NCBI GenBank assembly: GCA_021851525.1
Contig: JAJZDA010000009.1
Span: forward strand, 1 to 39,839
Length of the DNA: 39,839 nucleotides
Source: Actinomycetes bacterium
GTDB taxonomy: Bacteria > Actinomycetota > Thermoleophilia > Solirubrobacterales > Solirubrobacteraceae
Direction: 5' to 3'
The position numbers were made by a program, and so were the translations under genes. Positions within the stretch are counted from its first letter, which is position 1; each line of letters begins with the position of its first letter. Positions 7,692 through 14,898 of this stretch are shown here, in pieces. The notes under the pieces were generated by a model. It was not told the origin of the DNA and ran no database searches. It worked only from the letters and a program-made list of their open reading frames with translations.

Positions 7692-8790
7692 TCAGCTCAG
7701 CGAGGATCGCCAGGCCGCGCTCTGCGTGCTCACCGGCATGGGTGAAGTTGAGGCGCATCGTGCCGGTCTGCGGCGGTCCCGGGAAGAACTCCTCACCCGG
7801 CATGAAGGCGACGCCGCGCGCCAGCGCCGCCTCGAGCAGCTGCCGGGTGTCGGTGGGGGCGCGCAGCGCCAGCCAGAAGAACAGCCCGCCGGCCGGGATC
7901 TCCCACTCCGCAAGCCCTCCCAGATGGCTCGCCAGCGCCGCCGCGAAGGTGTCGCGGCGCTCACGGTAGAACGCCGTCAGGCGCGCGAGTCGCGTCTCCC
8001 AGGCGGGGTCGCAGATCGCCTCGTGCACGATCCACTGCGACAGCCTCGAGCTGTGCAGATCAGTGGCCTGCTTGAGCATCACCAGCCGCGGGAAGAGGTC
8101 CTGCGAGGCGGCCAGGAAGCCGAGCCGCAGGCCCGGAGCGAAGGTCTTTGAGAAGGACCCCTGGTAGATCCACGCGCCGGCGTGCATGCGCGCCGCAACC
8201 GGAGTGCGTTCGCAGCGCTCGTAGGCGAGCTCCCGGTAGGGGTCATCCTCAAAGAGCACAGTCCCGCTCCGCAGGCAGGCGTCCGCCAGCGCGTCGCGCT
8301 CCGCAACGCCGGCGCAATGCCCGGTCGGGTTGGCGAAGGTCGGGACCACGTAGGCCAGCGCGGCGCTCGGCGGGTGAGCGGCGCTCAGCTCCAGCAGCCG
8401 CGCGCCGTACAGGCGAAAGACCTGCAGCGCGGCGAGGTAGGTGGGCGACTGCACGGCCACGGCGCTGCCGCGGTCGATCAACAGCTTTGCCACCAGGTCG
8501 ATGCCCTGCTGGCTTCCGGAGAGGATCATCACGCGCTCGGGCGGGGCATCGACGCCCAGCCCCCGCAGCTGGTCTGAGACGCGCGCTCGCAGCTGCGGCT
8601 CGCCCTCTGTGGGCCCGTACTGGAGCGCCTGCGGGGGGATCTCCCCGGACCAGCGGGGCAGCATCTCGTCTGCGGGCAGGCCGCCCGCAAATGAGACCAT
8701 CCCGGGCCGGTCGATCACGCTGAGGATCGTCCTGATCGGGGAGGGGGTGAGCGATTGGATGCGCTGGGAGAACACGGTTGCTCGGGGCAT
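7648..8790 (-). CDS. PLP-dependent class I/II aminotransferase, LysN/MocR-catalytic type
   Basis: The 380-residue protein has the fold-type I aminotransferase signs: MVSFAGGLPADEMLP near the N-terminus, SGSQQGIDLVAKLL, VPTFANPTGH, EDDPYREL, and the PLP lysine in YQGSFSKTFAPGLRLGF. This pattern matches 2-aminoadipate/aromatic aminotransferases and the catalytic half of MocR regulators, here without a helix-turn-helix. It would transfer amino groups between an amino acid and a 2-oxo acid in the cytoplasm; the amino acid is unknown. It is divergent from a MarR gene across two inverted repeats that probably control both, and it overlaps the MFS gene tail to tail. Confidence 0.88.
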   Translation of the reverse strand: MPRATVFSQRIQSLTPSPIRTILSVIDRPGMVSFAGGLPADEMLPRWSGEIPPQALQYGPTEGEPQLRARVSDQLRGLGVDAPPERVMILSGSQQGIDLVAKLLIDRGSAVAVQSPTYLAALQVFRLYGARLLELSAAHPPSAALAYVVPTFANPTGHCAGVAERDALADACLRSGTVLFEDDPYRELAYERCERTPVAARMHAGAWIYQGSFSKTFAPGLRLGFLAASQDLFPRLVMLKQATDLHSSRLSQWIVHEAICDPAWETRLARLTAFYRERRDTFAAALASHLGGLAEWEIPAGGLFFWLALRAPTDTRQLLEAALARGVAFMPGEEFFPGPPQTGTMRLNFTHAGEHAERGLAILAELISGAGEPAPRTSGP

Positions 8791-8791
8791 A

Positions 8792-8808
8792 GGTCAATAT
8801 TCTTGACC
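8792..8808. promoter_or_regulatory. Inverted repeat operator 1 between aminotransferase and MarR genes
   Basis: GGTCAA-TATTC-TTGACC is a perfect 6+5+6 inverted repeat two bases upstream of the aminotransferase ATG. Its right half TTGACC can also serve as the -35 box of the MarR gene: 18 bases further is GAGAAT, then the GTG at 8841. Most likely the MarR protein binds here. Confidence 0.6.
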
Positions 8809-8834
8809 CAATCTTGGCGCTCCCGCGAGAATCA

Positions 8835-8849
8835 GTCAAGGTGATTGAC
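8835..8849. promoter_or_regulatory. Inverted repeat operator 2 between aminotransferase and MarR genes
   Basis: GTCAA-GGTGA-TTGAC repeats the half-sites of operator 1 with the same 5-base spacing; the two centres are 42 bases apart, about four helical turns. Read on the minus strand, the TTGACT here is a possible -35 box for the aminotransferase. The site overlaps the proposed MarR start codon. Confidence 0.55.
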
Positions 8850-9290
8850 CCAGAACGCGAGAGTGCGCTGCGCCGGGCGATCGAGGAGCTCTACTTCGGC
8901 TACCGCGCCTTCACCGCGCTGCCCGACCGGATCCTCGCGCGCCGCGGCCTGGGCCGCACCCATCACCGCATCCTCTACTTCGTCTGTCGTGAACCGGGAC
9001 TGTCGGTGGGTGAGCTCTTGGCGACGTTGCGCGTCACCAAGCAGGCGACCAACCGGCCGCTGCGTGAGCTTCAGGCCGCGGGACTGCTGGCCGTGAGCGT
9101 CGACGCGGAGGACCGGCGCGTGCGCAGACTCTCCCCGACGGCCGCCGGGCACGAGCTGGAAGCGCAGCTCAGCGGCGCGCAGATGCAGCTGCTGGAGTCC
9201 GTCTTCAGCGAGTCCGGCGAGCGGGCCGAGCACGGCTTTCTCGAGGTCATCAGCCGCCTGCACGCGGACGGTGAGGAGCGCCCCGCCTGA
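8841..9290 (+). CDS. MarR-family transcriptional regulator
   Basis: A winged-helix dimer of about 149 residues. It has the MarR order: helix ALRRAIEELYFGYRAF, helix-turn-helix LSVGELLATLRVTKQATNRPLRELQAAGLL, wing VDAEDRRVRRLSPTAAG, and C-terminal dimerisation helices. I prefer the GTG at 8841 over the TTG at 8814 in the ORF track, because the earlier start would put promoter and operator inside the gene; the likely -10 box at 8827-8832 would give a nearly leaderless mRNA. It is divergent from the aminotransferase gene and probably represses both. The ligand is unknown; a related amino or organic acid would be a guess. Confidence 0.82.
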   Translation: MIDPERESALRRAIEELYFGYRAFTALPDRILARRGLGRTHHRILYFVCREPGLSVGELLATLRVTKQATNRPLRELQAAGLLAVSVDAEDRRVRRLSPTAAGHELEAQLSGAQMQLLESVFSESGERAEHGFLEVISRLHADGEERPA

Positions 9291-9305
9291 AGCTGCCCGG
9301 GCGGC

Positions 9306-11039
9306 TCAGCCGACCGGCTTGACGCCAAACGCGTAGACCGCGATGTCCTCGTCCAGCGTGCCCTGTGAGTCGTACTGGCCGACGTGCACGTGCAGCACAT
9401 GCCCGCTGGGGCTGATGAAGATCGTCTCCGGGGTGCCCTGCAGCTGCGCGAGCGGCGCCAGGGCTGTGGCGCTCATCGCGTAGCTGGGGTAGTACACGTG
9501 GTGCTGGGCCAGGAACGCCCGCGCGTCGCCGTTTGAGTCGTTGACGTCGGCGCCGAGGAAGGCCACGCGCTTGCCGTAGGTGGCCGAGGCGTAGGCGAAG
9601 AGGCCGAACTCCGCACGGCAGGGGTCGCACCAGGAGGCCCAGACGTTCACCACCACCGGATGGCCGCGCAGCGCCCGCAGCCGCCGCAGCAGCCCCGCGT
9701 AACCGCCGGCCTCGAGGCGCGAGGCCTGGCGGTGCAGCGCCGCGAGGACCGTCGGCGAGCCGGCCAGCTCGCCGACGTGGGTGACCGGCACGCGCGTCAG
9801 CGCCGCGCGCACCGTCGCCGCCAGGTGCGCCGGCCAGCCGCTGGTGGAGACATCCAGGTGCCAGGCGATCCGGCCGGAGCCGGGGAGTAGCACCAGCCAC
9901 GGCTGGTCGGAGACCTCGTACCCGTCGGCGAGGCGGCCGCTGGTGTCGATCCCCACCGGGAAGGCGGGCGCCGGGCGCAGCGAGGCGATGAACGGGGCCA
10001 GCGCCCCCGCGGGCTCGACCGCGCCCTCATCGATCGCGGTCACCGGCGGCAGCCCCAGGCGCGCCGCCTGCCGCTGGTAGGCGTCGATCCCGGAGAAGCC
10101 GCGGTTCATGTTGAGCACCTCCCGATCCCAGCTGTCGAAGAACAGCAGCAGCCGGGGGCGGCCGGGGCCGAGCGCGATCCGCCCGCCACCAAACCGCGGC
10201 ACCGAGACGCGCTGCGTGGGGGCGATCCCGCTGACGGGTGCGTAGCTGAGGTTGGAGTGCACCGCGGGATGGCCGGGCAGCAGCGCTGAGACGTCGCGCG
10301 CCAGCAGCTGCCCGAGCTGCGCGATCGAGGCGTACGACATCTGGGTCAGGAAGAGCTCGCGGATCCGCCCCTGGGGGTCGATCACGTAGAGCGCCGGCGT
10401 GTGGTCGATCAGCCCCGCAAAGATGTTGCTGGCGATCCCGTAGGCGTGCCAGACGCGCTTGAGCGCGGCGACGCCGCCGGTGAGAAACTGCCAGCGCCCG
10501 GTCAGGCCGTGAACCTGCGTGTAGGCGGCCACATCCTTGACCGATGTCGCGCGCGGGTTGGCGTTGACGCCCAGCAGCTGCACCTCACGCCCGGCGCGAC
10601 CGAGCATCGCCTGGGCATCGAGCATCGCCGTGGTGGTCAGCGGGCAGATCGTCGTGCACTGGTCGTCGTTGAACGCCAGCAGCACCACCCTGCCACGGAA
10701 CTGGCTCAGCTTGACGCGCGCGCCGCGCTGGTCGGTGAGCGTGAAGTCCGGCGCCGGCCTGTTCAGCCGCTGGCCGGGATCCAGTGAGGCGTTGGTGGCC
10801 AGCGCCCCCCGCCCGGCGCCGCCGTGCGATGAGCCGGACCCACCGCCGCCAAGTGAGAGCGACAGCACGAGCACCGCCAGCAGCGCGCCGCCCAGCAGGG
10901 CGGCGAGCAGCCCCCGCCGGCCACGCCGGTAGGCCCGGCGGCTGGCCAGCACGGCTGCCAGCACGGCCAGCAGCAGCGCGAGCGCCAGCGGCCGCGTCGA
11001 GCCGGCGGCCGCCGGTATCAGCAGCTCACCCAGCAGCAT
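9306..11039 (-). CDS. Membrane-anchored triple thioredoxin-fold protein (SCO1 + degenerate + TlpA)
   Basis: A 577-residue protein. Two hydrophobic segments (about 17-33 and 43-63) anchor it, and a Gly/Ser linker follows. Domain 1 (about 92-255) is SCO1/SenC-like with the copper motif CTTIC (C128, C132) and H213 in DHTPALYVIDPQG. Domain 2 (about 285-410) has the same fold cues but WDREV where the cysteine pair should be. Domain 3 (about 420-575) is TlpA-like with WCDPC (W470-C474). The role would be copper delivery or disulfide reduction outside the membrane, for example in cytochrome oxidase assembly. The true start is the ATG at 11039; the ORF track's N-terminus is antisense to the regulator gene. 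The start shares one base with the upstream MarR stop. Confidence 0.8.
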   Translation of the reverse strand: MLLGELLIPAAAGSTRPLALALLLAVLAAVLASRRAYRRGRRGLLAALLGGALLAVLVLSLSLGGGGSGSSHGGAGRGALATNASLDPGQRLNRPAPDFTLTDQRGARVKLSQFRGRVVLLAFNDDQCTTICPLTTTAMLDAQAMLGRAGREVQLLGVNANPRATSVKDVAAYTQVHGLTGRWQFLTGGVAALKRVWHAYGIASNIFAGLIDHTPALYVIDPQGRIRELFLTQMSYASIAQLGQLLARDVSALLPGHPAVHSNLSYAPVSGIAPTQRVSVPRFGGGRIALGPGRPRLLLFFDSWDREVLNMNRGFSGIDAYQRQAARLGLPPVTAIDEGAVEPAGALAPFIASLRPAPAFPVGIDTSGRLADGYEVSDQPWLVLLPGSGRIAWHLDVSTSGWPAHLAATVRAALTRVPVTHVGELAGSPTVLAALHRQASRLEAGGYAGLLRRLRALRGHPVVVNVWASWCDPCRAEFGLFAYASATYGKRVAFLGADVNDSNGDARAFLAQHHVYYPSYAMSATALAPLAQLQGTPETIFISPSGHVLHVHVGQYDSQGTLDEDIAVYAFGVKPVG

Positions 11040-11518
11040 CAGCGGCTGCCGCCCGGGCTCTGCGCGCGGGCGCCGCCGCCGATCGACTCGACGATCGCGC
11101 CCGGCCGCTCTGGCGCCAGCAACTCCGCAAGGCTCTGCAGCAGCGCCAGCACATGGGCCGCGCGCTGCTCGCCGAGCTCCGCCACGAGCTCTCCATCCGC
11201 GAGGGTCGACGCGCGCGCCGCCACGCGGCCGGTGTGCGCCGGGCTGACCGACGCCAGCGTCCGGCGGCCGTCCTGGGGGTCTGGCGCCGTCAGCAGGATC
11301 TGCTCCTGGGAGAGCCATGCGATCGACTCCGAGACGTAGCTCTGCGGCAGGCCCGTGCGCCTGGTGATCGCCGACACCGAGCTGCCGGGGTTGGCGAACA
11401 CGTCCCGCAGGACCAGCGCCCGCCCGCCTCCAAGCGGTTCCACGGAGCCGCCGCGCAGCGCACGCTCACCGAGCTTCGCCAACCGGCGGCCGAGCACGAT
11501 CAGATCCAGCGCCTCCAT
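11039..11518 (-). CDS. MarR-like winged-helix regulator
   Basis: A 159-residue regulator starting MEALDLIVLGRRLAKLG. The helix-turn-helix is GSSVSAITRRTGLPQSYVSESIAWL followed by the wing TAPDPQDGRRTLASVSPAH, and the rest is helical (VAELGEQRAAHVLALLQSLAELL). The ORF track adds 34 codons through the operator; the start at 11518 lies inside one arm of a 44-bp perfect palindrome, which suggests tight self-repression and perhaps a leaderless transcript. The stop overlaps the start of the triple thioredoxin-fold gene (TGATG), so the two form an operon. The signal is unknown; a redox or copper cue would fit the partner. Confidence 0.75.
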   Translation of the reverse strand: MEALDLIVLGRRLAKLGERALRGGSVEPLGGGRALVLRDVFANPGSSVSAITRRTGLPQSYVSESIAWLSQEQILLTAPDPQDGRRTLASVSPAHTGRVAARASTLADGELVAELGEQRAAHVLALLQSLAELLAPERPGAIVESIGGGARAQSPGGSR

Positions 11519-11558
11519 CCCGGCGATTGTATCGCTACCGATACAATCGCCGGGATGG
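11515..11558. promoter_or_regulatory. 44-bp palindrome over the start codon of the MarR-like gene
   Basis: Two perfect 20-base arms (CCATCCCGGCGATTGTATCG and its complement) flank a CTAC centre. The inner part TTGTATCG...CGATACAA resembles a MarR/TetR-type operator. The left arm contains the start codon of the gene, so the structure could work both as an operator and as an mRNA hairpin at the ribosome-binding region. Confidence 0.75.
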
Positions 11559-11620
11559 GTGCCTCCCTCGCGTCTACCTGCGCGCGGCCGCAGCCCTCGC
11601 GCGCACAGCCGGGCCGCCAC

Positions 11621-12106
11621 TCACAGCTCGGTCCGCACGCGGATCTCGGCAAGCAGCCCGCGACAGGCCGCGTCAACGACGTCAAGCACCCGCTCGAACC
11701 CGTCGCCATCGCCGTAGTAGGGATCGGGGACGTCCAGCTCACCGCTGCGCAGTGACCCGCGATCGAACTCACGCAGGCGGCGCACCTTTGCTCGCCGCCG
11801 CGGATCCCCGCCGGCGAGCTTGAGCAGCTCCCGCTGGTTCTGCGCGTCGGCAGCCAGCACCAGATCGAAGCTGTCCAGGTCCCCGGGCGTGACCTGCCGA
11901 GCGATGCTGTGAAGCTCGATCCCGCGACGCGCAGCCGCCGCCCGGGCGCGCGGATCGGCGGGGTCACCGACATGCCAGGCTCCGGTGCCGGCGCTGTCGA
12001 CCTCGACCCGGGTTTCGAGCCCGGCCTCGAGCAGCACGGCGCGCATCACCCCCTCGGCTGTGGGCGAGCGACAGATGTTGCCCATGCACACAAACAGCAG
12101 ACGCAC
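11621..12106 (-). CDS. Low-molecular-weight protein tyrosine phosphatase
   Basis: The 161-residue cytoplasmic enzyme begins MRLLFVCMGNICRSPTAEGV. The P-loop C-x5-R is C7-MGNIC-R13-S14, and the general-acid loop is DVPDPYYGD near residue 128. Length matches the family (150-160). It hydrolyses phosphotyrosine or arsenate-like esters; its target here is unknown. I chose the GTG at 12106; the ORF track begins 15 codons earlier, inside a 19-bp tandem repeat that has no place in this fold. It is not obviously in an operon: the next gene downstream on this strand begins at 11518 after a 102-base spacer. Confidence 0.9.
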   Translation of the reverse strand: MRLLFVCMGNICRSPTAEGVMRAVLLEAGLETRVEVDSAGTGAWHVGDPADPRARAAAARRGIELHSIARQVTPGDLDSFDLVLAADAQNQRELLKLAGGDPRRRAKVRRLREFDRGSLRSGELDVPDPYYGDGDGFERVLDVVDAACRGLLAEIRVRTEL

Positions 12107-12114
12107 CTGCCACA

Positions 12115-12168
12115 GTGAAGCGGAGCCGCCACGGCGAAGCTGAGCCGCCACGGTGAAGCGGAGCCACG
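12115..12168. repeat. 19-bp tandem repeat, about 2.8 copies
   Basis: Units GTGAAGCGGAGCCGCCACG (12115-12133), GCGAAGCTGAGCCGCCACG (12134-12152) and a shortened third copy (12153-12168). They lie just upstream of the phosphatase start in non-coding sequence. Confidence 0.75.
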
Positions 12169-12332
12169 GCGATCGGCAGCGGCGACTCGCTCGCCTCGAT
12201 CGGGAGCATCGGATCGGTCACTCAACGACTGTCGGTCGGCTGCGGGATGTCCCGCGGCTGCGCGCAAGCGGCGGACGAGCCGCAGCGGTCCTTGACCAGC
12301 GCGAGGCGGTTGAGGCCAAACGGCACCCTGAG

Positions 12333-13247
12333 TCAGCGGTCGGACAGAGCCCTGCTGACATCCACCTGGCTGAACTCCAGGGAGACCGGATCGACCTGCA
12401 ACACGGTCGGCGGCACCCTCAGGAAGTCGTGGGCAGCCCACTGCCTGATCAACGCCAGCGGCGCATCGGGCTCGGCTGTCGCGGCGGCCGCCTGATCAAG
12501 CACCGCGGTGACTTTCGGCAGCGTCACGTCCTCGGAAGCCGACGCGCCCCAGTCCTGCCAGAGCAGCAACTCAACGCCGATCAACGCGGCGACGTCGTGC
12601 CCGAGGTTGTGCGCCAGCTGCGGCCAGCCACGAGTAGCCGGCACCTCGAGCGTCGACCCGACCACGACACGCGCCGGGTCGATCCGCCCCTGCCGGGCGG
12701 CCAGCCACGCCTGTGGCGCGGTCAGAAACCTGTCAGGGCCGAGATCGAGACGGTCAAACGGACCGCCGTCGGCGGCGGTGAACCCAGCCCTCAGTTCCGG
12801 GTCGACCATCCGCCAGCTATCACCTTCCCAGACCTCCACCACAACGTGGTCGATCCACCAGCCCGCCTCGAAATACTCCGCGAAGCCCACGCGGCAGCGG
12901 GACGGGATCCCGTGGTGGCGCAGCATCGACGCGTACAGAGCGCTGAAATCCCTGCAACAGCCCAGAAGCCGCTGTGCGGGTGAGCGCACCGCACGCAACG
13001 ACGGCTCCAGCTCGAGCAGCCGGCCGAACATGTCCTCTGCGTAGCAGAGGTTGATCTCGCCGGCGCGCTCTGCGCTGATCCCGTTCGCCGCCCAATCACC
13101 GTGAGCGCGGTAATGGAAGACCAGCTGCGAGCTGATCTCAGTCAGCTCGTCCGGATCACTCGGGAGCCCGTCCAGCAACCCCGCGTGCCGGCCGGGATCC
13201 GTCACCGGCGTCTGGTCGCGCCAGAAGGCCAGGTCGCTGGCAAGCAT
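12333..13247 (-). CDS. Transglutaminase-like superfamily protein
   Basis: A 304-residue protein with the papain-like transglutaminase core: GCCRDFSALYASMLRHHGIPSR with the nucleophile C98, DHVVVEVW with H134, and WRMVDPE with D149, a complete Cys-His-Asp triad in the right order and spacing. Before this is INLCYAEDMFGRLLELEP, which is common in bacterial members. The C-terminal 130 residues are of unknown function. The enzyme could be a protease or amidase; no signal peptide is seen, so it is probably cytoplasmic. The ORF track's first 98 residues come from a repeat-rich spacer; MLASDLAFWRD at 13247 is the better start although no clear ribosome-binding site precedes it. Confidence 0.75.
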   Translation of the reverse strand: MLASDLAFWRDQTPVTDPGRHAGLLDGLPSDPDELTEISSQLVFHYRAHGDWAANGISAERAGEINLCYAEDMFGRLLELEPSLRAVRSPAQRLLGCCRDFSALYASMLRHHGIPSRCRVGFAEYFEAGWWIDHVVVEVWEGDSWRMVDPELRAGFTAADGGPFDRLDLGPDRFLTAPQAWLAARQGRIDPARVVVGSTLEVPATRGWPQLAHNLGHDVAALIGVELLLWQDWGASASEDVTLPKVTAVLDQAAAATAEPDAPLALIRQWAAHDFLRVPPTVLQVDPVSLEFSQVDVSRALSDR

Positions 13248-13294
13248 CGAGCAGATTGTCGCCTCATACCGTGGTCCTGTCCACCGCCCTCGCG

Positions 13295-13454
13295 ATCGCG
13301 GACCCGCCGTGAGGCGGACGCGCCGTGATCCCGGACGCGTCGTGAGGCGGACGTGTCGTGAAGCCGGCGCGTCGGTCCGCTGGGGGCACTGATCCGCAAC
13401 CTGCCCACCAGCTCTCGATCCCGGACCCGCCGTGAAGCCGGCGCGTCGGTCCGC
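13295..13454. repeat. Degenerate intergenic repeats upstream of the transglutaminase-like gene
   Basis: A 24-base unit CGTGAAGCCGGCGCGTCGGTCCGC occurs exactly twice (13357-13380 and 13431-13454), each preceded by diverged copies of GATCCCGGAC(G/C)CG(T/C)CGTGAGGCGGACG. This fills most of the 306-base spacer between 13248 and 13553. I see no gene in it. Confidence 0.65.
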
Positions 13455-13553
13455 ACGGAAGCTGCGGGACGGGGAGTGAAGGCGCGCCCGGCGCAGACGG
13501 CGAGCTGACGCCGCACCGGGGATGACTTTCCGCTGCGGCAAGTGGTGTGGTAA

Positions 13554-13570
13554 CTTTCCATCATGGAAAG
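13554..13570. promoter_or_regulatory. CTTTCCAT-C-ATGGAAAG palindrome over the start of the membrane-protein gene
   Basis: A 17-base perfect palindrome whose right arm begins with the ATG of the gene. A second ACTTTCC occurs 30 bases upstream. It is the likely operator for the winged-helix regulator encoded second in this two-gene operon. Confidence 0.6.
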
Positions 13571-14027
13571 CTCAGCGTCGCACCCCGTCTCGGCTGACAC
13601 GGCCCGCAAACAGCTGGAGGCCGCTCGCCGTGCGCGCGGAGTGTCGGTCCGTCGCGCCGCCACCCCGGTTGGCCTGATCCTCTCGCTGAGCTGCTTCTGC
13701 GGTGCGATGACCCTTGCGCCGGCCCACCAACACCTGGGGAGCGTCGTCACGATCGTCGCTGCCCTGTCGTTCGTCGCCGAACTGCTGTTGCTGTCGGCCC
13801 GCAACCATTGGCAAGCGCTGCGTTCGATGCCGCACCCCAAATGGAGCTTCTTCGAAGTGACGCTCATCTGCGTCGCGATGCTGCTCGGCGGCTTCATCGG
13901 CCCGCATCTGCTCGCCGGCCGAGCCAACTCGCCGCTCGTGAGCTGGGCGCTTGCTGGTGCGGTGACGGTCGCGGTCGCGGTCCTGCTGCTGGGTGCCAAC
14001 GCCTCCTATCGGCACCGGTCCGCCTGA
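13563..14027 (+). CDS. Small four-helix membrane protein of unknown function
   Basis: A 154-residue protein. After a basic N-terminus (ADTARKQLEAARRARGVSVRR) four hydrophobic segments are visible: VGLILSLSCFCGAMTLA, VVTIVAALSFVAELLLLSA, FFEVTLICVAMLLGGFIG and LVSWALAGAVTVAVAVLLL. I do not recognise a family with certainty. Its stop is two bases before the start of a winged-helix regulator, and a palindrome covers its ATG, so it is probably the regulated partner of that protein. Membrane protein plus HTH_34-type regulator pairs are common in actinobacteria, with no agreed function. Confidence 0.7.
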   Translation: MESSASHPVSADTARKQLEAARRARGVSVRRAATPVGLILSLSCFCGAMTLAPAHQHLGSVVTIVAALSFVAELLLLSARNHWQALRSMPHPKWSFFEVTLICVAMLLGGFIGPHLLAGRANSPLVSWALAGAVTVAVAVLLLGANASYRHRSA

Positions 14028-14029
14028 GC

Positions 14030-14431
14030 GTGGCCGCAGTGAGCAGGGCCGGATTTGATGAGTTGATCCACGCGCCGCTGCGACTGCAGATCTGCGCGAT
14101 GCTCGCGCCGGTGCAGTCGCTGCCGTTTGCGGAGGTGCGCGACCACCTCGAGGTCTCCGACTCGGTTCTGAGCAAGCACCTCTCAGCGCTTGCCGAAGCC
14201 GGATATGTGGAGGTTGCCCGGGTCAGAGCGGACTCACGGTCCCGCCGGCGGGTCACACTCACCAGATCTGGGCGCGCCGCCCTGCAGGGGCACCTGGCCG
14301 CGCTCCAGGCGATCGTCACCGCAGCCGAAACCGAGACGGCCTTCAAGCCATTCCCGACGGGGTCAGACCGGCCGGCCGGCGGCACACCTGCGACCAGGCG
14401 CCCACGGCAACGGCTGCCGGCTCCCCGGTGA
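14030..14431 (+). CDS. Winged-helix transcriptional regulator (HTH_34/ArsR-like)
   Basis: About 133 residues starting VAAVSRAGFDELIHAPLRLQICAMLAPV. The DNA-binding part is LPFAEVRDHLEVSDSVLSKHLSALAEAGYVEV followed by the wing RADSRSRRRVTLTRSGRAAL, which is the winged-helix pattern of the HTH_34 family. The final 35 residues (GSDRPAGGTPATRRPRQRL) are basic and disordered. The GTG at 14030 comes two bases after the membrane-protein stop; GTG 14039 is an alternative. The ORF track begins far upstream in the wrong gene's shadow. It probably binds the palindrome at 13554-13570 and regulates its own operon. Confidence 0.78.
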   Translation: MAAVSRAGFDELIHAPLRLQICAMLAPVQSLPFAEVRDHLEVSDSVLSKHLSALAEAGYVEVARVRADSRSRRRVTLTRSGRAALQGHLAALQAIVTAAETETAFKPFPTGSDRPAGGTPATRRPRQRLPAPR

Positions 14432-14890
14432 GGGGATCGTGAACGTGCCCGCTCGCGGAAACCTCGCGGTGGCACCCATGATGACCGCGCGCGCCGGCAT
14501 CGCAGCACTGAACAGGTGGCATCAGGTCGGACGGACGGGCCTCGCGGCTTCAGACGAGGTGACCTGAGGTCAGATGAACGACCGCGGCACCACGCTCACA
14601 AGCCAGGACATTGCGGACCCGTTTCCCGGGTGCCGCGGGCCCGCCAGCGCGCGATGAGACAGCCATTCACACGTCATCTCTGCCCGGTTTGCACTCGCGT
14701 GGCGTTGCGATCGCACCCGGTCGGTGACCCGTGACATAGGCGCGGTCTTCGCGGCACCCGACCCGACAGCAACCGACGCAGCGCTTCGGCAAGGCTTGCC
14801 GGCTCCGACCCTGGGGGAAAAACCCTGTGGTTTAGCCTGGAAGCACCGATGCGCGGGTGTGGTGATGTCCGCGACTGAGGTTTAAATGAC
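14432..14890. other. Gene-poor spacer before the IS66 element
   Basis: About 460 bases. The short plus-strand ORFs here have no recognisable protein features, and I see no RNA gene, strong hairpin or repeat. Confidence 0.5.
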
Positions 14891-14898
14891 CTCCTGAG

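Noticed and set aside
11555-11755. Plus-strand ATG in the right arm of the 44-bp palindrome as a divergent gene start
   Set aside because: The reading frame lacks protein features and is antisense to the tyrosine phosphatase 3' end; the ATG comes from palindrome symmetry.
12153-12983. 276-residue plus-strand ORF
   Set aside because: It is antisense to the transglutaminase-like gene, Arg/Gly/Pro-rich, and has no fold features; a shadow ORF of high-GC DNA.
14432-14890. Hidden gene or RNA in the spacer before IS66
   Set aside because: No codon bias, ribosome-binding site, strong hairpin or known RNA motif could be seen on either strand.
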